64,000 bases of DNA from Arabidopsis thaliana (GCF_000001735.4 NC_003076.8:19595835-19659834), one strand, 5' to 3'. Positions 40,391 to 52,403 are shown, numbered from the stretch's first letter. Notes: generated from the sequence alone by a model not told the origin. A program made the numbers and translations.

Positions 40391-43300
40391 TTATTCTATA
40401 GAGGAATCTGACGTAGAATCATCGAGTAAACTTCCATTGTGGCTATCAGGAGATCCGATAGGCTTATTCAGATGAAGAGGTTGCTTTAGAGTCCAATACA
40501 TTATACTCGCCGTCAATGTCAGCATCATCTTCTGATTCACCTGTTCATATATATATTTACACACATAAAAACCAAATCTTTCACTATAGTGTTTTCTATT
40601 GGTTTTGTATAAAAGTTACCTCGATTATATCTTCAGGGAGTAAGAAAATGGAGCAACCAAGTTTCCTGGCTATGCTAATCACATAAGTTGCATTCATCTT
40701 TTTCTCTTCATCTGTATATTAACAAGTGTCCTTATTAAATTATCAAACATGAACAAATATAGAAACATATGAATATAAACAGTTATAGTTACCTGTAACT
40801 CCGTTTGTAACAAGACTCCAGTTTACGGATCTTGGCTGCACTGAACTCAGCAGCTCCAAGAAAAATACCCCATCGGATAAGCTCTTGTCCTGTCAAATTC
40901 AAAACTTTCTTCGTTACTCACGCAAGCCCGGTTCGAAAGATAACACCGGAGAGTATTATACCAGCTGTAGAGTACTTACCCTGAAACTGTACATGCGTGT
41001 TTTGCATCCGTTGTTTCTCACTTTAGCATTTGCCCATTCCAATATATCAGCGTCTGTTATCTCTTTGCCGTTTGAATGTAGTCTCAAGTTCTTAAGAAGT
41101 TGCAGGATGTTGTATCTCATCAATTGCCATAAGTATGCTGGAAGATGGTTTCAAAACAACTCATTATTAAAGTTGGTGATTCATAAAAACACACAATTAT
41201 AGAGTTGAGAAATTTTTACCTAGTATGAGTTTCTTGTTTCCTTGAACAATGTCATTTCCAGCAATGTTAACCAAAGAGAACTTGAGCTGCTTCCCTAATT
41301 TCACAACTTGATTACAGTTTTCTACTTTCTTGAATGGCAATTTGATTGGAGGCTTGCTTGATACTTTCCAATTAACAATGCCTGGAGACACTTTGTCTAG
41401 TGTCTGCAATAGTATCCACCTGATGAAAAACATATACTCAATGTTTAAAATACGTTCCACACTGTATTAGCCATTTCTTATACTCAATGCAGAAATACTA
41501 ACCCATCTCTGAGATCTTCAAACACGTTGTTTATGTATACTGAACCATCAAAGCTGTTAATCCAAAACCGGAATGCTTTTTCTTCTCTTGAAATTTGAAT
41601 GTCATCAGCTAGATTTTCAAGAAAAGATATCTGTTTCGTTTGTGTTGAAAGTCCGTTCCTGCGGGAAAGAAAGAAAACATAGTTCTGATCTGTTAGACCC
41701 ACACTAAAAATGTTCCCTTTTACATGAACTGTTTTTAATATTGAAGTGTATTTCACCTGTGCTGGAATATATGTGCTACAAAAGCAAGATTAAGATTTGG
41801 AGAACCCTCAACAATATCTTTCGCCGTCAAGTATCTCCTACATCCCATTTTGTCTGCATGTTCGAGAACAAGTTTTGCTCTCTCAAATGAGCTTTTAACT
41901 GCTAAATGTGATGGATTCTTGTGCTCTGGTGCCAGGACATTTAATAGATTAGTGTAAGCTTCCGCATCCTACAAAAAACCATGTCATAAGCCACATAAAA
42001 AGAGTCTATCACTAGAAACATTTGGTCAAACCAACCACTAGAGAACTCATAACTTGATATCAGAGACTTTTGGATACCTTAACATCAGAAGAGAAGTTTG
42101 TGACGGTTTTCTTGTATTCAGTTTTTCTCAACTGAAAATTCATCCATCTCAATAAGATCTTCTCAGGTGGTAAACTCATTAGCTCTTCCACATCCTGTTA
42201 ATCCCAAAAGTTATAACAAAGTCAAAATTTTAATTAAAAAATCTGTCCTTTTAATGTTTCACTTAACCAACAGGAATCTAGACAATGAGTGAGTAGTATG
42301 TACCTTGCTATCACCGACCAACTCCACCAGCTGGGGAGTTTTCTTCAAGTTTAGGTCTGCTAGCAATTGTATCTAGACAGAACAATCACAATGAAAATTA
42401 TTCACACATTCATCATTAGCAAAAACAAATAGCAGTATCTAGACATTATAGCCTCACCTTAATGATTTGAGAGATCACACCGAGCACAAGATGACGCTGC
42501 AATTAGAGAAACAGAGAAATCTTAGTCATAACCATCACCAAAATTTCAAGATTACTGATGACAAAGTCACTTGATTCACATACCCTTCCTTCAATGATAT
42601 CTTGTGTTCCTATATTAACCACAGTACACCCAATAGCCTTGGCAGAGTTAAGACAAAGCGTATGATTTTCATTTCTCTCCCATGGATTAAGCATACTCTT
42701 AGTATTAATCGCTCGTTCATCGATTGTTCCAGGAACCGCCACATTTATAAGCTTACTACATCACACCAGAAACAAATTCAGAATCTCTATCATCAAAGTA
42801 AAAACAATTCAATAATCTGAGGGGAGAAGCTTACCAAAGCAAAACACCATCTTTTGCAACTTCGAATAGATCATTCGAAGACGGATTAATCGGAAGGCAC
42901 TTGTTTAGAAACTCATCTCCAGAGAGATAATTATTGATATGAGCAACATAAGAAGATTTCTCAGAATCACTAATAGTATGCAACAAAGTTGTTGTAGCTG
43001 CTTTAAGAAACGCAGATGAGTTTTTAACACCGCTTCCGATTATTGCGTTTACATGCGCTTGAAGATTCAGATAAATCTGCAAATCAAATCAAATTGCAAT
43101 TTTCATCACCAGAAACACAAAGATCTGTAGATTTTTTAGAGAGACGATGATACTAACCCTTAAGTAAAACTCGAAATCGACTTCATCATTCAAATTCGGA
43201 TGAAAATTTTGGATCAAAGTCGCTCGTTCTTCGTTGCTTAGATTCTGATCTCCAACTACTTTTGATTTCCCCATCCTTGACGCGAGGTCTGATACTGTTA

Positions 43301-43531
43301 GCTTCCCGCTCTCTCTCTTCATGCTCGTGAACTATAGAATTTGGAAATTGACAGAATCAGATCGAAAATTTCAATGAGAAACAAACGAAATATCAAAAAG
43401 CTTATGGAGATTTTCTTCAATTTCAATGGATCTGACGTACGTACGTGAGATTTCAAACTCCGAAGCTCCACTTGCGTGAATTGGTTCTGTAACCATGGAT
43501 CCGATACCAAAATCCCGACGAATCCTGACAT
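40391..43531 (-). CDS. FIM2: Fimbrin (actin-bundling protein with four CH domains)
   Basis: Fimbrins cross-link actin filaments into bundles in the cytoplasm. The gene has many exons on the minus strand, from the ATG at 43531 to the stop at 40391. The N terminus [20 protein letters not shown] is the conserved start of plant fimbrins. An EF-hand-like segment follows ([17 protein letters not shown]), and then CH domains in two actin-binding halves. CH pieces seen include [14 protein letters not shown], the [20 protein letters not shown] segment, [28 protein letters not shown] and [17 protein letters not shown]. The last exon ends [20 protein letters not shown], an acidic Ser-rich tail. I recall this locus as At5g48460/FIM2; the family call is firm, the paralogue number less so. 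Confidence 0.88.
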
Positions 43532-45768
43532 TTTTCTCTACTCCGAATCTCCGATCGATCTCTTAAGCGAACTTGAAGAAGAAGAAGAAGTAGAGAAGCT
43601 CTAAAGCAGAGCTGGCAGTGAAAGAAAAAATTCAAATTTATGACGAAACTACCCCTTTTAGCTTTTTCGATTTTAAATTTCGCAATCAACTTTTTTATTA
43701 GTGTTGGCAATAAAACTGTGACCTGTGGAGGGGTCCATGACTCCGTATTGTCGTTTGAGATTTTGTGAATTTCCGATTCTACCCTTTACCTTTAATGACT
43801 TCTCGTGACATTCGAGAGGGTAAATAGGGTATTTATGAAGTTACGGCTAATAAACTAGTTGGAGCTGAATGTAACGGTCGTTTTGAGTAATTTGGTTATT
43901 CATCCTATAAGGTGGATTCATTTTAAAAGTTCAAACTTTATTGACTTAAAGTTTTTGAACAAAAAAAGATGACTAGTTTTTCTCAATATTTGTTTCTTAC
44001 TATTTTTCTGTTAATTAGTTTTTATATGAAAAGCCCAAACAAAATTTGATGTAAAACTTATTTATAACTAAAAAAGAAGAGCCAAAAATAGCATTTAAAT
44101 AAGAGACATATCCTAAATAACCTAGATATTTAGTTATTTTCATTAAAATTTAACATATTTTTGCAAAGTTTAGCCAAAATTTAGTAAAATTAAACTAATT
44201 TTTATTTAAATTGAACAATTTTTTAGTGTTTTCTCCCAAAAATCGAGCCTATCTGAACTGTAGATTTATAAAATCCTAACAAATAATAAATTCTCTTAAC
44301 CGAATTATCTGAATCCAAATAAATATGAATCGAATCCAAACCGTAATTCCAATGTTTAGGCCTAGATAGTCGTATGTCTTTTTGGCCTAATCAACGCATT
44401 CTCATATTTCGAACCGCAGATTAACGTTTAGTTCATGTATAAAATGGTCACATGTGAAGTTGATGTATAAAACGGCTATAATTTAAAAGTTGGAGTATTA
44501 AATGACATGTTTTCCATTTCGATTATGGTGAAACGACGTCGTTTGGGAACTAACGAAGACTAGTTAATAGTTGTTATCGGGTCTATTAACGCCAAATAAC
44601 ATCGGGTAGATTTTAGTGTGGTTAATAATTAAGTTTATATGAAATGACCGATCAATAATTTTTACATGTATTAAATACCCATATACGAATTTCACGTATT
44701 AAATAACTATATTTTAAAAGTTCGCATATTAAACGAACATTTTTCATCTAAAATATTTCACTTGACAAATATTTTTCGTGTCAATATTTTTCGATCAAAG
44801 CATTCTGAAGTAATTGCAATGCTTTGATCTACACACATAAAACTCGTTGACAAATCTCCATTATGTTTTAGAAAATTGAGTCAGCAAAAAGTGCATGAGT
44901 TGTAGTTAAAGGTTGATCCGATTATACTACAAAATATAACTTTATTGCTCATCTTATTCTACTCTTAAGTCTATAACTATTAATAATCATGTATAAACCA
45001 CTGTTATAGGTAACGTCTATAATGTTATAAGCATGGACAAAATATTTGATAGCAATAGTGTACTAAAAAGCTACTCCTAAAAGAGGATTAGGAAATAAAG
45101 CATGTGCCAGACATAGTGAATGAGAAAGAAAGAGAGATTTTGTAATAATTGAGAAAATATGAAGCAATCCTTTGCCATGCCTACTTTATCTATAGCTTCC
45201 TCACTTCAATTAAATTAAATTATATTTGTAATTAAGCGATTATGTTTATATATATACACATTTATACATTGTTTCTCATTTTACCATTTGATAAAAATAT
45301 TGATATAAATAAATTGAGATCTTTATATGGCATTATAAATAGGATCGCTCAACTTTGTCTAAGTAGGCAATGAACTTAATAAGAATCATAAAACACCATT
45401 ATATCATTTGGACCCCTCCATGCTTCCTCCACATGGTTGCTGATCTCAACTAGGAAGATTTCCATAATTGAAACCTGATTTTGTGTATCAAACTAAGAAT
45501 ATTAATGATAAAAACTGTAGTTTAATAACTTTTAACAAAAAAAAAAAAAGCTTAATAGGTTTTATCCTTTTGTGCCATTTACCTAGCTTAAAGCTGCAAG
45601 TTAAGTAGTGTTATAAAAATAACCAATATTGATAACCGGTATTATTTGACAAACCAATCAATCATTACAAACTTATTATGTAAAGAATTCTTGAAATGGT
45701 TTGTTTTTGTTGTAATTTGGGTATATTATTTTGAGATAAAATTTTAAACTTTACATAATAAGCACCAA
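43532..45768. other. Intergenic region upstream of the fimbrin gene
   Basis: 2.2 kb without a gene. Very AT-rich. It contains a diverged pair of 84-bp direct repeats (44434-44517 and 44665-44747) with a perfect 14-bp palindrome, AAACGACGTCGTTT (44531-44544), just after the first copy. CTTGACAAATATTTTTCGTG-type words recur near 44760. Confidence 0.55.
44434..44747. repeat. Diverged direct repeat pair of about 84 bp
   Basis: Copy A (44434-44517) and copy B (44665-44747) align along their whole length: CATGTAT(A/T)AAAT.., a second GTAT(A/T)AAA block, TTTAAAAGTT and a final ATTAAA block before a T run ending CAT. Identity is about 70% by eye. They are separated by about 147 bp. Confidence 0.6.
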
Positions 45769-45840
45769 GCCTTCTTAGCTCAGTGGTAGAGCGCGTGGCT
45801 TTTAACCACGTGGTCGTGGGTTCGATCCCCACAGACGGCG
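45769..45840 (+). tRNA. tRNA-Lys(UUU) with one acceptor-stem mismatch
   Basis: A cloverleaf of 72 bases folds with D arm (AGCTCAGTGGTAGAGC), anticodon arm CGTGG-CTTTTAA-CCACG (anticodon TTT, lysine) and T arm GTGGG-TTCGATC-CCCAC. The acceptor strands are GCCTTCT and AGACGGC with discriminator G, so pair 4-69 is T against C. There is no intron. A T run (45856-45860) follows, as expected for RNA polymerase III. A CAA lies just upstream (45766-45768), a common plant tRNA start context. Confidence 0.93.
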
Positions 45841-45855
45841 CATATATTTCCTAAA

Positions 45856-45860
45856 TTTTT
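45856..45860 (+). terminator. RNA polymerase III terminator of the tRNA-Lys gene
   Basis: TTTTT, 16 bases past the tRNA 3' end, is the first run of five T in the non-template strand. Confidence 0.65.
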
Positions 45861-45975
45861 GTCGAATTATTTTTTTCCAATTTATCCCCGTCGTCTTCTT
45901 CGATTCTTTATCTTTTTTTCCTTTGCATAAACCCAAAACCTCAAACTTTTTGAATCCGAAACGAGAAAACAAACT

Positions 45976-48293
45976 ATGTTACAGTCCATTCATCTTCGTT
46001 TTTCCTCCACACCATCACCTTCTAAAAGAGAATCTCTCATAATTCCATCGGTTATTTGCTCATTTCCTTTCACCTCTTCTTCGTTCCGTCCAAAGCAAAC
46101 CCAGAAACTGAAGCGTCTGGTTCAATTTTGCGCTCCTTACGAGGTCGGAGGTGGATACACCGATGAAGAATTGTTCGAAAGATACGGAACTCAGCAAAAT
46201 CAAACTAATGTCAAAGATAAATTAGATCCAGCTGAGTATGAAGCTTTGCTTAAAGGAGGCGAACAAGTGACTTCCGTTCTTGAAGAAATGATTACCCTCG
46301 TATGTATTTTGAGTTATCTTTCATCAAAACTTGCTTTTGTTTCGTTTCTCTAAGCTTGGCATTTCGTCGAACAACTTATAGGCATTAAGCTTTATGTTAC
46401 ATGTAATCGTTACTTACTCGTTAGTACGTATTTCTACGTTTCCATAGAGTTATGTTTTCATCTGGGCTTGCTTTAGTGTTGTTTTTTGTAAGCTAGGCTT
46501 TTCGTCGAACAACTTAACGGCGTTAGGCTTAGTAGTTTTTGGGGCATATTGTTCACTTTTTAATACATAGAATCGTTACTTGTTTATTAAGGGAATTATT
46601 GGTTCCGTAATGGCTTGATATGTCTCTGATGTGTAGTTGGAAGATATGAAGATGAATGAAGCATCTGAGAATGTTGCTGTAGAATTGGCTGCACAAGGAG
46701 TTATAGGGAAAAGGGTTGATGAAATGGAATCAGGGTTTATGATGGCTCTTGATTACATGATCCAACTTGCAGACAAAGACCAAGACGAGAAGGTAAACCA
46801 ATTCTGCATTTTCCCTCTGAATGTACACAAAAATATTTCTAGAATTGACTTGAGTTTTGCTACATAGAACGACCAGGATAGCTAGAATTGCTTTTGCAAT
46901 GTAGTGTAGCAAATATTACATGTTCTCTGGATTTTATGGCTGTTGTTAGTCTTGCCATTAGTTCTGTAGCATAAGCTGGGACAAAGGATTAAAGAATTTT
47001 TGTTTTGGATTCAGAGAAAGTCTTTACTAGAGGTCGTCAAGGAGACTGTCTTATCTCATCTCACCAAGAAATGCCCTCCTCATGTGAGTAATATTAAGAT
47101 TAGTTTCTTCTTACTTTCTAAATTTTTCATTAGCTTCATTTCATGTTTTTAATTTTGTGTAAGTGTTGCTCCATATTTAGGTCCAGGTGATTGGTTTACT
47201 CTGTAGAACCCCGAAAAAGGAAAGTAGACATGAGCTTCTGCGTAGGGTGGCTGCAGGTGGTGGGGCTTTTGAAAGTGAGAACGGTACTAAACTTCATATA
47301 CCCGGAGCAAATCTGAATGACATAGCTAATCAAGCTGATGACTTGCTAGAGGTACTTGTGTTTGTTTAAGTATAGATATCAATCTGTATTTGAGATAGTT
47401 TGAGAATGTGAACAAGTCTGAGGATTTTTGCAGACTATGGAAACAAGGCCAGCTATTCCGGATCGAAAACTACTAGCGAGGCTTGTTTTGATTAGAGAGG
47501 AAGCCCGGAACATGATGGGAGGAGGTATACTTGATGAAAGAAATGACCGAGGTTTCACTACTCTTCCTGAATCAGAGGTTTGTGTGACAAACTATTATGT
47601 CCATGATGCTGTGTTTGTGAACATTTTTTAAACATTGAGATACAGTGACTTGTTGCTTGATCGTCAAACAGGTGAATTTCTTAGCCAAATTGGTAGCTTT
47701 GAAACCTGGAAAGACTGTGCAGCAGATGATCCAGAATGTAATGCAAGGGAAAGATGAAGGCGCAGATAATCTTAGCAAAGAAGACGATTCTTCTACCGAA
47801 GGAAGAAAACCAAGTGGATTAAATGGAAGGGTAAGTATGATCAAGTGACACATTGTTTTGTTAAAAGAGAAGACTTTTTCAGTAGGCTCTGAACCAAAGA
47901 TATGTCTTCTTTTCTTACTTGGCCTACTTGATGCGATCTCAGGGAAGCGTTACAGGAAGAAAACCGTTACCAGTAAGACCAGGAATGTTTCTAGAAACTG
48001 TCACAAAGGTATGTTTCCAACATTCCTCGATCCCCTATGTTCAACAGATGATAGTAATAGAGAACATTGACCACTTTTTTATGTGATGTTTAAATCCAAT
48101 CTTGATAGGTACTGGGAAGTATATACTCGGGTAATGCCTCCGGGATAACAGCACAACATCTAGAATGGGTAAGTTCCTCATAACACCAAAACATTTGCAA
48201 CCAAAGTCTCGTTTCTTTGCATTCATCATAGTTTATTTCTGTTCACAGGTTCACCAAAAAACCCTCCAAGTTCTTGAAGAAATCGCTTATTAG
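45976..48293 (+). CDS. PRDA1: PEP-related development arrested 1 (plastid transcription accessory protein)
   Basis: A chloroplast protein reported to associate with plastid-encoded RNA polymerase and to be needed for plastid gene expression and greening. Nine exons join in phase: 45976-46299, 46637-46792, 47015-47083, 47181-47351, 47434-47577, 47672-47830, 47943-48008, 48109-48168 and 48249-48293. They give 397 residues. The first 55 residues are Ser/Arg/Lys-rich with few acids (RFSSTPSPSKRESL), a transit peptide. The rest is acidic and mainly helical, with no catalytic motif that I recognise. Conserved-looking segments are EVGGGYTDEELFERYGTQQ, NLNDIANQADDLLETMETRP and VRPGMFLETVTKVLGSIYSG. 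The identification as At5g48470 rests on locus order and memory. Its start lies 135 bp after the tRNA. Confidence 0.85.
46352..46530 (+). repeat. Direct repeat pair in PRDA1 intron 1
   Basis: AAGCT(T/A)GGC(A/T)TTTCGTCGAACAACTTA occurs at about 46352 and 46490, a spacing of 138 bp. AATCGTTACTT follows each copy some 45-60 bases on. Confidence 0.75.
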
Positions 48294-48979
48294 TAATATC
48301 TTTTGTTACATCAAGAAAGACTCGCAGGTAGAGATTGCGTCCTGAAATAATCTTGATCGGTATATAATTTGTAATTTGGTTGGTTGATATGACATATAAT
48401 GTCTCTCTACTAAACTATGCACATCCATTAAACCTCAAAAGTTACATGTGACGTAAAATAAAATTGGAAAGGGATAGAAGAAAAAAAAGAATAATGGTAG
48501 TGATATTAACATATCTTTAAACCCATTCGAAACGGATGGGAAAAAATAAAATCGTAACTTTTGTCCTATGTGTACCATTCAGAGTTACACAATGATAACA
48601 AACTAAAATATTTGATGACACAGTATATAACAAAGATTAAAATATTCGAGTAACCAATTTTAATTGATTTCTTTCCAACGGTTTAATAGAGGAGACATGC
48701 GAACGAGACACGAGTCCTATAGGGTAGTAAATGAAAAGTGATTAGTAGGGGCATATTCACGTAAATAAATCAAAAAGTAAGGGTAAAAATCCACGGACGT
48801 GAGAGCAATTGTTATATCCATTTGAAATCCTCGTCAGGTTACACGAAACGATTCCGCTTCTCCGCTTCCTTCATAAATATCTCACTCATCGTCTCTAGAT
48901 TGTTCTTTCACACGCAATTTTCATTTCTCTCTTAACCGTAAACGAATCTCTCTTCTCAAAGTTTTATTTTCTCTCTGCG
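48294..48979. other. PRDA1 3' flank and promoter of the glyoxalase-fold gene
   Basis: Genes are head to tail. A CATAAATATCTC TATA-like element near 48871 and a CT-rich leader precede the next start codon. No other gene is seen. Confidence 0.5.
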
Positions 48980-49824
48980 ATGGCTCAAGAAGATGTTACT
49001 GCTGTTGCTACTAACGGTGCTGGTCCGGTGGAGACGCATCTTGTCTTCACTGAGTTCAAGCAGATGTTGCTCGTTGAAGCTCAAAAGGTCGGTGACGCTG
49101 TTACTTTCTACAAATCTGCTTTTGGTGCGATCGAGTCTGGTCATTCTCTTTACCCTAAGCGTAAGCTTGACCAAGAGCTTCCTCATGTTCTCTCTTCTGA
49201 GCTTAATCTCGCTGGCTCTTCCTTCGTTGTTTGCGACGTTTCCTCTCTCCCTGGTTTTTCTACGTAAGTCTCTCTCTCTCGTTTTGGTGTTTAGCTTCTA
49301 GATCTCCATGTTTTCTGTTTTTTTTTTAGGTTTTTGTTCGTTTAGTGTTTGATTTCGTTTTAGATCTGGTTTTAGGTTGTTTTATTAGAAGAAATCTGGA
49401 GAATAAATCATGTTTAGAAGTTATTCCTCTCCCTTAAACACGATTTTTTTGTTCGTTTTAGATCTGGATTTAGGTTTTTGAAATGAATAGTTTTTGGAAA
49501 CTTTTATAACGCTTAAAAAACTATTTTAAGTGGATGATTGTGCCTTTTCTTAAATACGATTACTGTTTACTTATGTGGTTTTGTTTCTTTTTTAAATCGT
49601 TAAACAGTGCGAAATCGGAAGGTTCGGGAGTGACTTTTCTTCTCGGAACTAAGGATGCTGAAGCCGCCGTTGCGAAAGCTGTTGACGCCGGAGCTGTGAA
49701 AGTGGAGGTTACGGAGGCAGAAGTTGAACTGGGATTCAAAGGAAAAGTTACGGATCCTTTTGGTGTCACTTGGATCTTCGCGGAGAAGAAGACCGTGATC
49801 ACCGACGAGAACAAAGAGGTTTAG
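48980..49824 (+). CDS. Glyoxalase/VOC-superfamily protein
   Basis: Two exons, 48980-49263 and 49608-49824, join across an AC|T threonine codon to give 166 residues. The VOC beta-alpha-beta-beta-beta fold is visible: LVFTEFKQMLLVEAQKVGDA then VTFYKSAFGAIES in the first module, and VTFLLGTKDAEAAVAKAVDA with GKVTDPFGVTWIFAEKK in the second. DPFGxxW is the usual end of such modules in small VOC proteins. There is no signal or transit peptide, so it is likely cytosolic. True glyoxalase I metal ligands are not evident to me, so lactoylglutathione lyase activity should not be assumed. It matches At5g48480. Confidence 0.92.
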
Positions 49825-50482
49825 AATCTGTCGTCGGATCTAATTCTTCGTCGGTTTCTGAACAAAAAAAACTATCTATTATCCTAGGTTTATGCTTTTA
49901 TTTTGTCTTTTGTGGAATCCGGTAATCAGTAAACCGGATCGAGTAGGCTAATGACTTTCGGATTCTAATTTCACCCCTTTTGACAAACTCTAATCTTGGT
50001 GAAATTGCATATTAATCTCGGGCTATATTATGTTTTGTTGATGATTTCGCTTCTCTATCTATCTTCTATAATCGTTCTGTGTTTAATCTGTGTTCTTTGT
50101 CATTTTTGTTGGTTTAGTACTAAGGGTATAATCGTCTATTTGGAATGAAAATGAAATGGTTAGTGATTAGATAAGACGGAATTAAGAATATTTGTTGTTT
50201 TGGTGTCAGAGTGTTGAATACTGTGTCAGAGGTAGTGAAACCATAAACCTCTGTATTTGTGCTTTGTGGTTTCTCTCTATCGCTTATTGGTTACATATTT
50301 TTCGAAATTGCCCTTCCGTGTTTGGGCCTTGTGTAGTTTTCGATTGGTCCTCTTTCTTTTCTTTTGACCAGTTTTTGGGGTTAACCCATAAACGCCATTT
50401 GGCAGAAAATACGATTTATTAATAACATCCGATATTTAGAATAGGAGTAATAAAAAACATAAACACACGTATACAGAGTCTT
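49825..50482. other. Convergent 3' flanks of the glyoxalase-fold gene and DIR1
   Basis: The genes end toward each other. One ORF at 50192-50422 has no homology that I recognise and no start context. Nothing else is visible. Confidence 0.5.
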
Positions 50483-50791
50483 TTAACAAGTTGGGGCGTT
50501 GGCTAGACCACACTGTTTGGGGAGAGCAGAAGCGAGTTCAGGATCAACACCGAAAGAACCGAGCCATGGAGAGTTCTTGTAACCACAAAGACATGCAAAA
50601 TCAGCGTGTTGCAGAGCGGTGCAGCAAGGCTGTGATGGGCTCGTCGGATTCTCCTTGCTAACCGCTGGTTTGCACTCATTCAACTCATCCTGGCTCATGC
50701 CGCAGAGATCTATCGCTACTGATGTATCGACCAACATAGCCATTATCACGATCATCGCCATCATAACCATAGCTGCTTTCTTGCTCGCCAT
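50483..50791 (-). CDS. DIR1: Lipid transfer protein DIR1 (systemic acquired resistance)
   Basis: A small secreted lipid transfer protein that carries or accompanies the long-distance signal of systemic acquired resistance in phloem. A single exon of 102 residues. The signal peptide ends at about residue 25 (VDTSVA/IDLCGM). The mature part has the eight-cysteine pattern C..C..CC..CxC..C..C: DLCGM, LNECKP, QPCCTA, ACLCGY, KQCGL, PTC. Two overlapping PxxP motifs are in NPTSPSQP. The fold is LTP type 2-like. The start at 50791 is an ATG (ATGGCGAGCAAG). A TATA box lies at about 50868-50876. It is the left copy of a tandem pair with DIR1-like. It matches At5g48485. Confidence 0.97.
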   Translation of the reverse strand: MASKKAAMVMMAMIVIMAMLVDTSVAIDLCGMSQDELNECKPAVSKENPTSPSQPCCTALQHADFACLCGYKNSPWLGSFGVDPELASALPKQCGLANAPTC

Positions 50792-52097
50792 ATTATTATC
50801 CTCCTCTCTCTTTTTCTATATGTTTGTTTGTGTTTGTGGTGTTGAAATGAATGTGCATGAGAAGGTGTATATATATCAAGTTTTAGAGAAACCCGTGAAC
50901 CAGATTGGATTGCTCCATATAGTCACGGGGATGTGTTTTTCCACTTTACTTTTGGGAGAGGGTCTTTTGTCATAGAATCATAAGCTTTCGGATTCTTATC
51001 AATTATCAAGTATCGATTACACAATTTCCAGTCCACAAATCTTTTACTACAAATGGAAAAAGAAAATTCAACTTGCACATTGTATTTGTATATAAAATTC
51101 TCTTTTAATCGAAAAAAAACACATTAATAAACATCCGCAAAATACTGGGCCTGATATGAGCCCAAGTAAGAGTACTCTAAGAAGTTTCACAAATTACGAA
51201 AATAAAACAGTTAGCGAGTATTACTGTTAAGTGTCAACAACAGTTAGCTACTTTAACCACAAAACAAATGAGAACATCAGTTAGTATATAAACGGGACAA
51301 AATATAGAACGAAGAATAAATCCAAATCTCTAGATTCTCAATTTTTTTGCTGTTCTATTTTCAAATAAATGTTTTATTTTCTTTGAGAATTTCAGTCCTA
51401 TTAGTGTAATTAGTGATAAACTCATAAGCATGGCACATACGAGATGATTATTTGGTCTACGAAATGGTTTAGTGGATTTAATATATGTATTTTTATAGTT
51501 GATACTTTTTCACCATCTAATCGTTTTTCAACTACAATTACTGTTTTTACCGGCGATCACTGTTTTACCGAAACCTAAAAAGTAAAAACTGTATAGTGGC
51601 AATCATTATTTTACCTAATTCACAATTATCTTCTTTTTGTTAAAGAGATTTTAGGAAAAGCAAATTAGGCCTTGGCCAACGAAGGTTAGAAATAGAAAGA
51701 CTATAACAAATGACCAATTTTAAAGGTATATGAGCCAATGGAAAAGAATAGAAAAAGGAGGAGTTCATTCTTCATAGTCAAAACCATCAAAATTTCATTT
51801 GCAATTAGATTGAGATCTATTGTTCATGATGAATTTGATGCAACAACAGCATTTTCATGACTTTGTTTTCTCTATTTTCATACTATTTTTTGGTGAACTT
51901 TTTGTGACGTTTTTATGATAAGTATTTTTGATTTTATAGGTTTAGATCATTGATATTATTTTGTGAAGTGTGAACCATAGCTATGCGATAATCTCGGTAT
52001 GAATCTAAGCGAATCCATTAAAATATCCTTATATTTAATTAGAATATTCCATTAAACATGGTAAATAATAAACAAACAAAGGAAAACACCATAATGC
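50792..52097. other. DIR1 promoter region and DIR1-like 3' flank (duplicated block, copy 1)
   Basis: A TATA element (TATATATAT, 50868-50876) serves DIR1. Blocks here recur beyond DIR1-like: AATCTTTTACTACAAA at 51039 and 52628, ACTGGGCCTGAT near 51143 and 53251, TTAGCTACTTTAACCACAAA at 51245 and 53812, and GCAATTAGATTGAGATCTAT near 51801 and 54588. No other gene is seen. Confidence 0.7.
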
Positions 52098-52403
52098 TTA
52101 ACAAGTTGGGGCGTTGGTTAGGTCACACTCTTTAGGGAGACTAGAAGCGAGCTTGGGATCTACACCAAAAGAACCGAGCCACGGAGAGTTTTTGTAGCCA
52201 CAAAGACAAGTGTAGTCAGCATGTTTCAGAGCGTTACAACAAAGTAACGATGGGCTCGTCGGGTTATTCTTGCTCACCGCTGGTAAGCATTCATTCAACT
52301 CTGCCTGAGTCATGCCACAAAGGTCAATCGCCACTGACCTCTCAACGACTAAACTAGCCATCACCATTACAATCACCATAATTGCCACCTTCTTGCTTGT
52401 CAT
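52098..52403 (-). CDS. DIR1-LIKE: DIR1-like lipid transfer protein
   Basis: Tandem paralogue of DIR1, single exon, 101 residues. The signal peptide ends VVERSVA, and the mature part keeps all eight cysteines (DLCGM, LNECLP, LLCCNA, TCLCGY, KECDL, PTC) and the long GYKNSPWLGSFGVDP stretch identical to DIR1. Differences include loss of the second PxxP (PSQPCC in DIR1, PSLLCC here) and D/F to D/Y and K changes near the cavity. It is thought to overlap DIR1 in systemic resistance. The promoter has diverged from DIR1 more than the coding region, with extra DNA between shared blocks. It matches At5g48490. Confidence 0.95.
   Translation of the reverse strand: MTSKKVAIMVIVMVMASLVVERSVAIDLCGMTQAELNECLPAVSKNNPTSPSLLCCNALKHADYTCLCGYKNSPWLGSFGVDPKLASSLPKECDLTNAPTC

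Noticed and set aside
49993-50422. Possible small gene between the glyoxalase-fold gene and DIR1
   Set aside because: The only ORF starts from a weak context and shows no motif; the span fits two convergent 3' flanks.
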